From Cerioporus squamosus (Eukaryota; Basidiomycota; Agaricomycetes; Polyporales; Polyporaceae): a stretch of 20,836 nucleotides of DNA. The stretch covers positions 1-20,836 of the forward strand of contig JABYQS010000487.1 in NCBI GenBank assembly GCA_022592435.1, in the 5' to 3' direction. The translations under genes and the position numbers were made by a program. Each line of letters begins with the position of its first letter. Within the stretch, counting starts at the first letter, position 1. The notes under the pieces are model-generated. The model was given only the letters and a program-made list of their open reading frames with translations. It did no database searches and was not told the origin of the DNA. Positions 1 through 9,202 of this stretch are shown here, one piece after another.

Positions 1-35
1 TGCGTCCGAGACCGACGCTTACTGAATTGCCATAG

Positions 36-1381
36 ATATCCTGACTTTGAGGAGGCATCAAAGATCGGCGTTGCCGTCTCGCGCTCACCCTCCGGACCTT
101 TCGTGTCCATCGCGGACCGCCCTATCGACTACTACCCCTTCGACCCGGACTACTACGACATCAATCTCCTTATGTCCCCTCCGTACCTCGAGCCGCCCAC
201 CCACGACGTCGGACTGACCGCACCCAAAGGGACGTACATCCCGAGCATCGACCCGAACGTGTTCTGGGACGACGACGGCAGCATCTGGCTCTTCTTCTCG
301 CGCAATGCATATCGGAACTGGGTCTGGAGCGACGAGTTCGGCAAATATATCGAGGAGAGCAACATCTACGCCGTCCGACTCGACGACGCGTGGTGGAACG
401 ACCCGCACGCGAAGACGCTCCCCGCGGTGCACAAGAGCTTTCGGGACGTGCACAAGAACGAGCCCAAGGACTGGCAGACGTCCGTCAACGCGTCCTTCCC
501 TGGCCCTACACGGAAGGACGGCTGGGTCGCGGTCATATCGTATGCGCTGCAGCCACAAGCCTGGGAGAACGCGCACGTCAACGACCATGCGGCAAGTGGG
601 GGCACGCTCAAGGACCGGAGGTGGTCCGAAGGCTCGACCACGATCAAACGGTACGACTCGTACGGCAACCCTGTCTACTTCTTGACCTACAGCGCGAACA
701 AGTACGCCTACTGCTTCGTGTCTCCTTGCACGTCCTAGTACTGACAGATCTCCATCGCGTTCCAGTTACGAGTCCCCGGACTACGGCGTCGGCTACGCCT
801 ACGCGCACTCCGTCTCGGGACCATACTACAAGTCCGGCTCGAACCCCGTCCTCTCGCAAGACGCCTCCCGCTCGATCTACTCCACCGGGCACGGCTCCAT
901 CGTCGCCTCCAGCGCCACCCCCAACGAGCTCTACTACCCGCACCACGCGCGCCCCTCGCCCGCGGACGACCGCTACCTGTACACCTCGCGGCTCTTCGTC
1001 GAGCCGGACGCGCTCTACCTCGGGTTCGGGCCCGACGCGGGCGACCTCCGCCTCCCCTCGGGCGTCGCCCCGCTCTCTATACAGGCAAAGGGCGGGCGCA
1101 ACGGCACGTACGAAGTGAGCGTGACGAGCGCGTCCGGGGCCGAGTTCGACCTTGCGAACCCGATCAACCGCGTCTCGGCGGAGGTCGTTGATGGAGGCGA
1201 GGCGGTGAGCGTGCAGGTCAACGACGCGTTGGTGATGGTTGATGGCGCTGCGAGGGGCAAGACAAAGGTGAAATTGGTGTACGAGCGGGCACGCTCGAAC
1301 TCGACGGCACCATGGTCGCCTGTGTCGCAGTTCAAGGCTCTCGATGTCGGTGATGTCGTCTTTACAACGATAACTGTCTAA
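36..1381 (+). CDS. GH43-type glycoside hydrolase, 5'-truncated
   Basis: This is the 3' part of a glycoside hydrolase of the GH43 five-bladed beta-propeller type, a family acting on arabinan, xylan or related plant polysaccharides and usually secreted. The first visible exon probably starts at 36, after a CATAG acceptor, although the frame is open to base 1. One intron is clear: 702-765. Family hallmarks seen are an Asp in IDPNVFWDDDG (Asp codon 250-252), a WSEGS block whose Glu (codon 628-630) fits the general acid, a YSAN..Y..PDYGVGYA segment joined across the intron, and a STGHGSIV motif followed by ELYYPHHARPS. A beta-rich C-terminal portion ends at TAA 1379-1381. The signal peptide, start codon and the N-terminal catalytic base Asp lie outside the window. 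Substrate cannot be told from sequence. The neighbouring gene 2 converges on it. The family call is fairly sure; the specificity is not. Confidence 0.82.
702..765 (+). other. Intron in the GH43-type gene
   Basis: The donor GTACGC follows AACAA and the acceptor TTCCAG precedes TTACGAGTCC. Splicing joins YSAN to NYESPDYGVGYA, the expected GH43 continuity. Reading through gives an early stop at 736-738. Confidence 0.8.
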
Positions 1382-1706
1382 AACACGCTGGTGTGCATAT
1401 GTACTGTTGTCATGCTTTGTTTGACTGCCGACAGTGCACGACGGTGTGCAGCACAGCAGACACATTGCGGGGAGAGGGGATATCGCATCAATTGAATGTG
1501 AGAGATGCACAAGTATTACTTGACGACAAAGTTGGAGACAGCGGGATGCTATACAGAAACGAGAGCTTGAACCCGACGACAGCGCAGACAACAATTCGAC
1601 TAAACAAAGAGACAGAGCTGCAGACAACATCACAGACGGAACCAGAATACACGACGATGACAGCGACCTCACGGTCCAAGCGACACAACTTCGAACTGGA
1701 GAAATC
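1382..1706. other. Convergent intergenic region
   Basis: These 325 bp lie between the stop codons of two converging genes and should hold both 3' untranslated regions. I see no conserved coding sequence on the plus strand. On the minus strand, 1617-1488 could be an alternative last exon of gene 2 (see that entry). No canonical AATAAA is visible. Confidence 0.5.
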
Positions 1707-3028
1707 TTACCATAGACCGAAGCCGAGATTCAGATTCAAGGCAACATTCGAGAGACGAGCGGAGAGATGAGGGGCGTCCACATAGGCAAAGACGATACCG
1801 AGCGCCGAGAGGAGGATGAGGATCGCGAGGTAAAGGTAGCCGGGCGGACGAGAAGCGTTGGTGTCGTAGCGTTGAGCGATGAGTTGCGGAGCCGCGACCT
1901 GGGCGTTGGCACGTACGCTCGGTCTGCGTTGCATGTGTGCGGACCTTGCTCCCGGCGGCATCGCAGGAATGGACGAGGTCTCCCTGGGGTTGCTTGAGCT
2001 GGTGAGATGTTCGGACGGGCGGCGAGACTGATTGAACGCAGCTGTGGGCCCGAATGCGCGGCCGTGACTATTGAAGCAAGTAGCCTCAGAATAGGTATTC
2101 CGTTGAACGAGTGACTGGGCGCTAGGGTTGACAATGGCCAGGCGAGAACGAGACATAGACCGAGAGCGGGATCTTGATCGCGAGCGAGAGCGGGTCTGAC
2201 AGCGAGGGCGTGATATCGGTCGAGCAACGCAGTCGAGAGGCAGCGACGAGGTTTCGACATGATAGGATACTTCTCCGGCCTGTGACTGACAGCGAGGGCG
2301 TAATGTCGGTCGAGCGTAGTCAGGCGGCAGCGGCGGGACTTCGACATGAGATAACACTTCTCTAGCCTGTGCATGGTGCAAGAAGGTAAATTAGCCGCAT
2401 ACATGGACCACACTATCACATACGGGCTTCGATCGGCCGGCAGGTCTGCCGCGCGGGTTGTTGCGAGTGTCGTCGAACCAGCGGACGTGCGGACTGGGAG
2501 CCTTCGCGTTGACCTGGCGTGCACCTGCCGACGATTTGATACCTCCCTCGAGCTTCTTCTTGGCGACAGGCACCGGGAGCGGGGCGGATAGGGGTGAAAT
2601 CTGGAAGACCTGACTGGGACGGCCACGGTCGACTTGTACCGTACGCCGCTCACCAGCTTGCTCAATCTGTAGACCGCTGGCGATCTTGCGATGGGGCAAT
2701 CTGGCTCTTGGAACGGGCACTGGAGAAGGGGCCAGATCATTTGACGGTACTTGAGGATGTGAACGCGACGCGGCCGCCTTAGGTTGCTCGTGGCCGCGAT
2801 CCCTCTCTTTCGCCGCTCTCGACCTGGTCCATAGAGGTGATCCTTGCGGGACAAGCTTTGGCATGGGGGAAGAGGCGGGGCCGGGGATCGCTTGCAATTG
2901 AGGGGAGTTTGTCGCCGTTGATGGTGGTCTTTGGAGAAGGAACCGAACGCGGCTGCGGTGCAGAGTCAGTGTTAGTCACCCCCGTCACGCGTCTCGGTCA
3001 ATCCGAGCTCTTCCCAGCGCAAATCCAT
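1707..3028 (-). CDS. Unrecognised Pro/Ser/Arg-rich protein with C-terminal membrane anchor
   Basis: I do not recognise a family. The best model is complement(join(1707..2366,2424..2890,2980..3028)), 391 residues. The second intron (2424 is the last exon base; intron 2423-2367) has a strong GTATGT donor and a CACAG acceptor in phase 0, and is well supported. The first intron (2979-2891) rests on phase and on a good start (ATCATGG, opening MDLRWEELGL) and is uncertain; a fallback start is the ATG at 2864. The protein is low-complexity: a Pro/Ser/Lys-rich N-terminal half, a 30-residue tandem repeat, an RS-dipeptide run (RSRSRSRSRSRSMSRSR), then a hydrophobic helix (about GYLYLAILILLSALGIVFAY) some 30 residues before the C-terminus, suggesting a single-pass or tail-anchored protein. 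The TAA stop at 1709-1707 overlaps a near-perfect donor (G|GTAAGA); splicing from 1710 to 1618 would add an exon ending at 1488. Function unknown. Confidence 0.6.
2142..2195 (-). repeat. RS-dipeptide-coding run in gene 2
   Basis: Degenerate repeats of CGNTCN-like codons encode alternating Arg-Ser, with one Met, for about 18 residues. Such runs are typical of phosphorylatable SR domains. Whether this one is phosphorylated or acts in RNA processing cannot be told; the downstream membrane helix is unusual for an SR protein. Confidence 0.6.
2197..2370 (-). repeat. 90-bp in-frame tandem duplication
   Basis: Two adjacent copies begin with TGACAGCGAGGGCG at 2197 and at 2287, giving a period of 90 bp, or 30 codons. 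The encoded units run AREVLSHVEVPPLPPDYARP.. and AGEVSYHVETSSLPLDCVARP.., both ending in RPRCQ. Both copies keep the CACAGGC sequence that serves as the 3' splice site for the outer copy. Divergence between copies shows the duplication is not recent. Confidence 0.75.
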
Positions 3029-3148
3029 GATCACTATCGCAGCGTGATGGAGCGTCAATTGCGAGTATAACTTGAATGAAGTATCCGGAAGGAATGGTAC
3101 CCACAACCTCCAGTCCATCCAAGAGTTAACCACCACCGAAGGACGAAC
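3029..3148. promoter_or_regulatory. Shared divergent promoter region
   Basis: Only 120 bp separate the proposed starts of gene 2 (minus) and gene 3 (plus), so both core promoters must lie here or overlap coding sequence. A weak TATA-like GAGTATAAC is at about 3062-3070. No operator-like palindrome stood out. Confidence 0.4.
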
Positions 3149-3706
3149 ATGACATCCACCGCCCAACCCCACCCCGGGGCCACCTCCCCGCTCTACGCCC
3201 GCCTCCACTCCCTCGCACTATCCCATTCACTCCCGCGCGACGCCGAAGAACTCCTCTCTATTCGTCACCCATCTGCGATACACGCCTGGGGTCACAACCA
3301 CCTCGTCCGCCACAACGCGGGCCTGCAGGATCGCATGGACAATGCGGCCTTCGCCGCGCACCTCGCGTCGTCGGGGCGCTACCTCACGTCCCCTACAGAG
3401 AGCGCCAAGGTCCACGATATCCTGGTGGATGAGCACAAGCGGACAGCAGTGGTGCACATGAGCTACTTCCTCATGGCGAAGGGGGCGCCGGGCGATGAGG
3501 TGGTGGAGAACGATTTGATCTGGGTCCTGAGGTTCACAGAGGAACAGGAGCAGGCTGTTAGCGGGCTAGACGGGGTGCGGATCAAAGAAAGCGTCGAGTT
3601 CATCGATGCGAGCGCGAGCGCGAGGTTGGGAACGTTGGTGAGGGCGGCGAATGGTGGCCAGGAGGTGGATAGCGACGTGAGGGGAGGGATCACGCTGAAG
3701 GAATAG
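3149..3706 (+). CDS. Probable NTF2/SnoaL-like fold protein
   Basis: This is a single-exon gene of 185 residues, with no signal peptide or membrane segment, so probably soluble and cytosolic. The start ATG at 3149 follows GACGAAC and is the first in frame. After a helical N-terminal third (LYARLHSLALSHSLPRDAEE), the pattern of alternating strands is like small alpha+beta-cone proteins of the NTF2-like/SnoaL superfamily: KVHDILVDEHKRTAVVHMSY, then ENDLIWVLRFTEE, then RIKESVEFIDASASARLGTL. In fungi this fold occurs in many uncharacterised small proteins as well as in secondary-metabolite cyclases and dehydratases; nothing nearby suggests a biosynthetic cluster, so I give no reaction. It is divergently paired with gene 2 at 120 bp. 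The gene is quite sure; the fold is inferred from the residue pattern only. Confidence 0.72.
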   Translation: MTSTAQPHPGATSPLYARLHSLALSHSLPRDAEELLSIRHPSAIHAWGHNHLVRHNAGLQDRMDNAAFAAHLASSGRYLTSPTESAKVHDILVDEHKRTAVVHMSYFLMAKGAPGDEVVENDLIWVLRFTEEQEQAVSGLDGVRIKESVEFIDASASARLGTLVRAANGGQEVDSDVRGGITLKE

Positions 3707-4048
3707 GTTAGGTGCGCGACTGGTACCTGGTCTTACAGTCGAACGATGCAGGATGTACAGCAGAGCCAAAGGATGTTAACAGACTTGAAGCAGTCGCAGC
3801 AGTCATTTGCGAGAACACCGACAGCTAAAGGGCTCTCAGCTGGCACCATGGCCGAACGGGGCGGAGAAGAGGATTAGCCGCGCAATCAAGATCATACCCC
3901 GCGTCGCGTATGGCGCTCTATCACATGCATGCGGACCTTGTCTCGCTCTGACGCACAACCCATCCTCTCCTCCTCCTCGACCTCCTCGTTCGACCAGGCA
4001 TTCTGGCGTCTCTCAACGAGCTACTCTGCTTCATACGACGCGTAGCTG
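3707..4048. other. Intergenic region upstream of the ABC transporter gene
   Basis: These 342 bp should hold the 3' UTR of gene 3 and the promoter/5' UTR of gene 4. A pyrimidine-rich tract (about 3958-3993, CTCCTCCTCCTCGACC) sits 55 to 90 bp before the ATG, as is common near fungal transcription starts. No other gene is visible; a small open frame at 3807-4049 has no protein-like features. Confidence 0.4.
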
Positions 4049-6951
4049 ATGGCAATACAGTCTACGCTTCGGCCCTCGCAGGAGCGCATCGCGCAGCTCG
4101 TTAACGCCTACGCGCAACACCGCCCTCTAGTCCAGCGTGCCCTCACCGCTGGATTCGTAGTCTATGTCATCTCGACCACATTCAGAGGCCTCTCCGCTAG
4201 GCCGGCCGCATCCTCACTGAAGCGGAAGGGCAAGGGAAAAGATGGGGAGAGCTCGAGTAAACCCAGGGTTGCGGTGCGTCAAGGCTTGTCTTCACTTGCA
4301 ACCGCGGTCTGATATTGGACACCGTTTCCCGTGCATTGTGTGTAGGTCGACGCGACATTTTACCAGAGACTGTCGCGCATACTCCGCATTGTGATCCCGA
4401 GCTTGCGCTCGAAGGAGGCTATGCTGCTGTTCATGCACTCCAGCCTCCTCATCTTCCGCACGGTCATCTCCTTATACGTCGCCGCGCTGGATGGAAAGTA
4501 AGTTCACCGACGTAACAACCAGTTTATACTGTACTCAACCCTCCTCTGTGTGTGCTAGGATTGTCGCATCTCTCGTACGCGCACAGCCCGTCCCTTTCTT
4601 GCTGAATATCCTCCGATGGCTACTCGTCGCTATCCCCGCGACATGGACAAACAGTTGGCTCAGCTATGTCCAGAACAAGCTTGCGTTGGCGTACCGGACA
4701 CGGTTGACCCAAGAGGTCATGAGACAATACCTGGGCGACGAAAAGGACCCGAGCGATGTCAAGGTTTTCTATAAGCTAGGTGAGCGTCCCGAACTCATCA
4801 TTGTCGTTCAGGCGTCGCTAATGGCCCATAGCAAACCTGGACGACAGGATAAAGAACCCTGACCAGTGAGTCTACCTGAGTGAATACATATCGCGACGCG
4901 CTCATCTCCCGAGTCAGAATGATTACCCACGACATCCAGCGGTTCTCAACTCACCTGGCTGCGATTTATGCCAACATCGCCAAGCCGGTGCTTGACGTCA
5001 TCTTGTACAACTATCAACTCTCGCAGAATGTCGGGGCAGAAGGTCTGGTTCTCCTGACTGTCCTAGTGCAAGCTTCTGCGGCACTTCGTGAGTAGGGTCG
5101 TATTCACATTCACCACCGGTCCTTGACATGCACGATCGCAGTGAGGGCCCTCACGCCTCCGTTTGGCCAGTACACTGCGCTCTCCGCCCAGCTATCAGGT
5201 AATTTCCGCCATACACATTCGCGGCTAGCGGAGTTTGCGGAAGAGATCGCATTCTTCGGCGGGGAGGAGACCGAGAAGATGCTCGTAGAGCGTGAGTACG
5301 CGGGACTGGTGAAGCACGAGAACCACGTACTTCGGAGAAGATGGTGGCACGGCTGCGTGGAGGAAGGTATCGTCAAGTGGCTATGGGGAAGCTTCGGAGT
5401 AAGTACTCAATAACTCTCAGTAGCATAAGTTGGGAACTGAATCTCTTCGTAGCTATGCATATGCGCTATTCCTGTGTTCTTCAAGCTTCCCGGCGTCGCG
5501 GCTCTTGACCTGGGAGGGCGTACGGAGGGTTTCGTGACCAACCGACGCCTTCTGTTGTCCTCATCAGGTACGGATTACTCTCTCTAAGTGCGACGTCGCT
5601 AATTTTACGTCGGTATAGATGCCTTCGGCCGTGTTATGTATTCCTACAAGGATCTGCAGGAACTCGCGGGTTACACCACTCGTGTAGCACTCCTACTGGA
5701 AACCATGGAGGACGTCAAGAAGGGCAAGTTCGATAAGGCCCTCGTTAGCAGCGCAAGCGTCGAGGAGAACGCCACGAGTGAGTCCTTTCCGGTCCCGGAC
5801 CCTGTGCATAGCTCATGCTGCGTGTCGTTCATGTAGTCCTGAAGGGTCGCGGTGTTGTGTATGAGTCCGAGGAGATTGAGTTCGAGAACGTCCCAATCGT
5901 AACGCCGAATGGCGACATTCTCGTTCGCAGCCTCAGCTTCTATGTCAAGCCTGGAGTGAGTCCACCCTCCTGGTTCACACAAATCACCGGCGCTGACCAT
6001 GTTCCTTCCGGATAGCAACACCTACTCATCGTCGGGCCGAACGGCTGCGGCAAGTCGTCGCTCTTCCGCATCCTGGGTGGTCTCTGGCCCGTGTACGGCG
6101 GCATCGTGCGCAAGCCTCCAGCAGACCAGTTCATCCTCATTCCCCAGCGCCCGTACCTCTCGCTGGGCACGCTTCGCGATCAGGTCATCTACCCCCATAG
6201 CAAGGACGACATGGAACGGAGTGCGTTGTTACATGCTTTACATCTAGGTTGCATGCTGATGCTTGGTCCGGCGTACAGGAGGTATCACGGACAACGACCT
6301 GCTTGAGATCCTCGCGGTTGTCCAGATGGAGCACATCGTCGAGCGCGAGGGCGGCTGGGATGCAGCACGCGAGTGGCGCGAGGCGTTGAGCGGGGGCGAC
6401 CAGCAGAAGATTGCTTGGGCCAGGTTGTTTTACCACAAGCCGAAGGTACGGTCCGCTCACCATTCGAGGGGTTCTCTGCTCGTTCTCAAATGCATGCGTG
6501 TGTGCAGTACGCCGTCCTGGACGAGGCGACCTCGCTCGTGCCCCCAGACATGGAGGGCATGATGATGGAGCACGCGACGCGTCTGGGCATCACGCTGCTG
6601 ACGGTCTCGCACCGTCCGTCGCTGTGGAAGTACCACTCGATGATCCTGCAGTACGACGGGCAGGGTGGGTACGTCTTGTGAGTGCCGATTCCCTTCCTCG
6701 GCCTGTGCGTTCCCACTTACCGTGAACCATGACGCGATGGCAGCACGAAGCTGGATGCGGAGAAGCGGCTGGCGTTGCAGCAGGAGAAGGAGGCGCTGGA
6801 TTTGAAGCTGCTCGAGGTGTAAGTCCCAGTTTCGTTCCGTTACGTTTGTCGGTACGGAAGAGGACTCATCATTCATGGGAATTCTAGGCCGAAGATGAAG
6901 GCAAGGCTTGCCGAGCTGCAGGAGATCGCGGCCGAGCGGACTCGGGTTTAG
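4049..6951 (+). CDS. Peroxisomal ABCD-type half ABC transporter
   Basis: This is a 710-residue half transporter of ABC subfamily D (relatives: yeast Pxa1/Pxa2, animal ABCD1-3), which dimerise in the peroxisomal membrane and import long-chain fatty acyl-CoA for beta-oxidation. Exons: 4049-4273, 4346-4497, 4559-4779, 4832-4865, 4918-5087, 5142-5398, 5453-5567, 5619-5777, 5837-5955, 6016-6220, 6279-6445, 6508-6677, 6744-6818, 6888-6951; every junction keeps frame. Order: an N-terminal hydrophobic segment, membrane helices, the subfamily loop [11 protein letters not shown] (exons 3-5), the EAA-like [10 protein letters not shown] (about 301-310), then the ATPase domain: Walker [10 protein letters not shown] (491-499), Q-loop IPQRPYLS, signature LSGGDQQ (589-595), Walker B YAVLDE with catalytic Glu614, H-loop His643, and a charged C-terminal coiled coil. 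All catalytic residues are present, so it should be active. The block VEREGGW before the signature looks closer to ABCD1/2 than to PMP70; I cannot assign PXA1 versus PXA2. Confidence 0.93.
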
Positions 6952-7709
6952 AGCGTACTTATACCTCGCTCTGTCGCTGTGTGCGCAGTTTGTCTGCGCC
7001 GTGCGGAGGATATGTCCGCATGTCATGTAACGGACGGACACTTGTACTTATTATGGATCTGGATGTACATCATCACCATTTCGAAGCTTTGTGGAGTTAG
7101 TGGGACACACAACCGGCATCCAAGCAGGATTACAAGGGGTTCCCAGTTACATGAGACGCATGTGAGGCATCCGAGCATTCCTTCTTGTACGTCCAGGATC
7201 TGAAGCACTTGGATGACTTGATGGATGGAGAACAGGACTACAGATGACGACGGTCACATCAGACATGGGTATCGAACGGACAAACTTCGCAGAAGAACTA
7301 CAATACAGGTGCATCTTCGAGTCACCTCGACCTCCGATTCCAAGGCTTGGACTCTATGGACGATCCTCAGACCACCGCAGCGCCGCAGGCCAAATTGCCG
7401 CAAGAAGCACCGGTGCACCGAAGACGTCATCGGAGGTCATCGGGTGCGTGCGATTGGACGGGAGTCGGCGAATCGGAAGGGACCGGAGACCACAGGACGA
7501 TCCAAATTTTCACGTAATCATGCTCCAGTCGGCACCTGATTGGACCCTCCACCGCCACCACAGCACAGCGGGATCCCGCGCTCGTGTGCGCTCGCATCTC
7601 TCCTCAAGACTACTCCTCGCAAGACCTACCTTAATTCTGTCTAGACCCACTCCTCCCTGCACTCGCCCTTAGACCTCGACAAAGACACATTAGACCCACG
7701 AACACCATC
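6952..7709. other. Intergenic region between the ABCD and Ups2-like genes
   Basis: These 758 bp hold the 3' UTR of the transporter and the promoter/5' UTR of the next gene. The last 110 bp before the ATG at 7710 are CT/CA-rich (for example about 7596-7672), as expected near a fungal transcription start. Overlapping open frames at 7225-7672 are Arg/Pro/Thr-rich without domain features, and I do not call them genes. No tRNA-like or repeat structure was seen. Confidence 0.4.
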
Positions 7710-8439
7710 ATGCACTACTTCTCCCAGCTCTTCAACTACGAGTAAGTCCTTGTCTCTGCATGATTGGCTGTGGGAGAGGTTGCTGATCAGAATGACTCTC
7801 CTCCTCCTGCTCGTCTGCCCTCCCGCTACCCCGCATTCCCCGCATACTTCGCACATCTGCAGCCATCCATGGTCGCACGTCGTCATCGGCATGTGGCACA
7901 AGTACCCAAACCCACACTGCAGCCATGTGATGAGCATCGACGTCGTTGACCGCTCCATCGACCCCCAGACGGGTGTCATCCGGACGGAGCGGATACTGGG
8001 GTGCAAGCAGAAGGCACCAGTATGGATAGTCAAGGTGAGCCCACCCTCCGCGTCCATCGCACGACGCATCTTCCATGCCGGCGTCGCTGACATTGCCTCA
8101 TAGCTGTTCGGCGGCTCTGAAGACGCCTTCGTCCGGGAGGTGTCCTTCGTCGACCCGGCGACGCAGACGGCGACGATCACGTCCGTGAACCTCTCCCTCT
8201 CCCAATTCGCGACATGCTACGAGAGCATACGCTACTCCCCCTCGCCTGACGGCAAGACGACGTTCAAGCAGACGGCCGAGATCCAAGCGCGGGTGGCACT
8301 ATGGCAGAGCGCGGCGAACAAGCTCGAGAACTGGCTAGTACAGCGATTCGAGCAGAACGCACATCTGGGCAAGCTCGGGTTCTCGGACGTCCTCCGCCAG
8401 CTGTGGGAGGCGCGGGATCAGCAGCAATCCGCGCAGTGA
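7710..8439 (+). CDS. UPS2: PRELI/MSF1-domain phospholipid transfer protein (Ups2 type)
   Basis: This encodes a 179-residue PRELI/MSF1-domain protein. Members work in the mitochondrial intermembrane space with Mdm35/TRIAP1; Ups2-type proteins carry phosphatidylserine between the outer and inner membranes for conversion to phosphatidylethanolamine. Exons: 7710-7741, 7863-8034, 8104-8439. The spliced start reads MHYFSQLFNYDHPWSHV, followed by the family's WHKYPNP block, HVMSIDVVDR, a TERIL strand, then FGGSEDAFVREVSFVDP. The C-terminal helix NWLVQRFEQNAHLGKLGF resembles yeast Ups2 (WSVQRF.ENA..GK.GF) much more than Ups1, and the FKQTAEIQA strand also fits Ups2/SLMO. The length is normal for the family and no cleavable presequence is evident, as usual. 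The first intron (7742-7862) is rather long at 121 nt. Ups2 and Ups3 cannot be separated; the symbol marks the nearest subfamily. Confidence 0.88.
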
Positions 8440-9202
8440 CTGTGAGTGCGAGGGCGTGGGCTACGTGCTCGCCTTCGTGCTTTTTGTCACACGTACGCGT
8501 GGTTTCCTTCCCTTTCGTTTTATTCGGGTGGATGGAGACCGTGCACCATCCCTGCATTGCGGCTCTAGACGGGTTAGAGGACGTTGTTCCCAGTAGACTC
8601 AGCAAAATGCGTCCGGCGGGACGCAAAACTTATGATATTACGATACGCTCATTGTACTCTACCCCCCGCATACCTTTATGATCTCCCCCACCCCTCCCAT
8701 GTCCTCACGAGCTCCCTTAGATACCTCGCTTGTGTCGAACATCTCTCCACCCTCCACCCTACCACCATCTAACCTTCCTCCTACCCCATCCTTAGTCGCA
8801 TTGCTTTGAGTAGTGCTGTGTCTCCGATTTGTGATCTATCCGTTTCCCAGACTCGCTGAGCCCGTGTGCGTGAGCTGTCCTCTCGGCATCCCGGTGAGAA
8901 TGTAATGGCACAAGGTCTCAAGATCTCAAGACCAAAGCTCCGGAAAGCGGTCATGCCGGCGAATGCCGAGCGATCCAAATCAGGCAGGCGACCGCCTTGG
9001 TGCGCCGTGGCGTAATCGCAAAACGCGTCGCTCATCGTTCTCCTCGTCCTCATCGTCTTCCTCTCTTGCTCACCTGAATATCGCCAGCTCAGCAACAGTA
9101 GCTCCAGCCCGGGCTGATTGGTGAAGCGTTTCGAAGAGCGACACTGCACCGACGGCCAGAAGCTTAGGAACCAGCTTTCTAGGGGGACTCCCCTGAGGAG
9201 AT
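8440..9202. other. Intergenic region upstream of the TFIIIC subunit gene
   Basis: This 763-bp gap begins with the 3' UTR of the Ups2-like gene. About 8656-8795 is strongly C/T-rich on the plus strand (for example CCCCCACCCCTCCC at about 8685-8698), suggesting a promoter or transcription start region for the TFC3-type gene. The minus strand is open at 8781-9335, but the translation has no recognisable features and overlaps TFC3 exon 1. I see no further gene. Confidence 0.4.

Noticed and set aside
644..1672. 342-codon minus-strand open frame
   Set aside because: It is antisense to the GH43 gene, with a Val/Arg-rich shadow translation from the GC-biased third positions of the real gene.
1736..2854. 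372-codon minus-strand open frame overlapping gene 2
   Set aside because: It lies in another frame of the same strand. The chosen model has a strong phase-0 intron, the RS run and a clean membrane helix, whereas this frame is Arg/Ser/Pro-rich noise passing through the intron.
7225..7672. Overlapping plus-strand open frames upstream of the Ups2-like gene
   Set aside because: Two frames are open over the same stretch, both Arg/Thr/Pro-rich without motifs; the region fits a 5' UTR/promoter.
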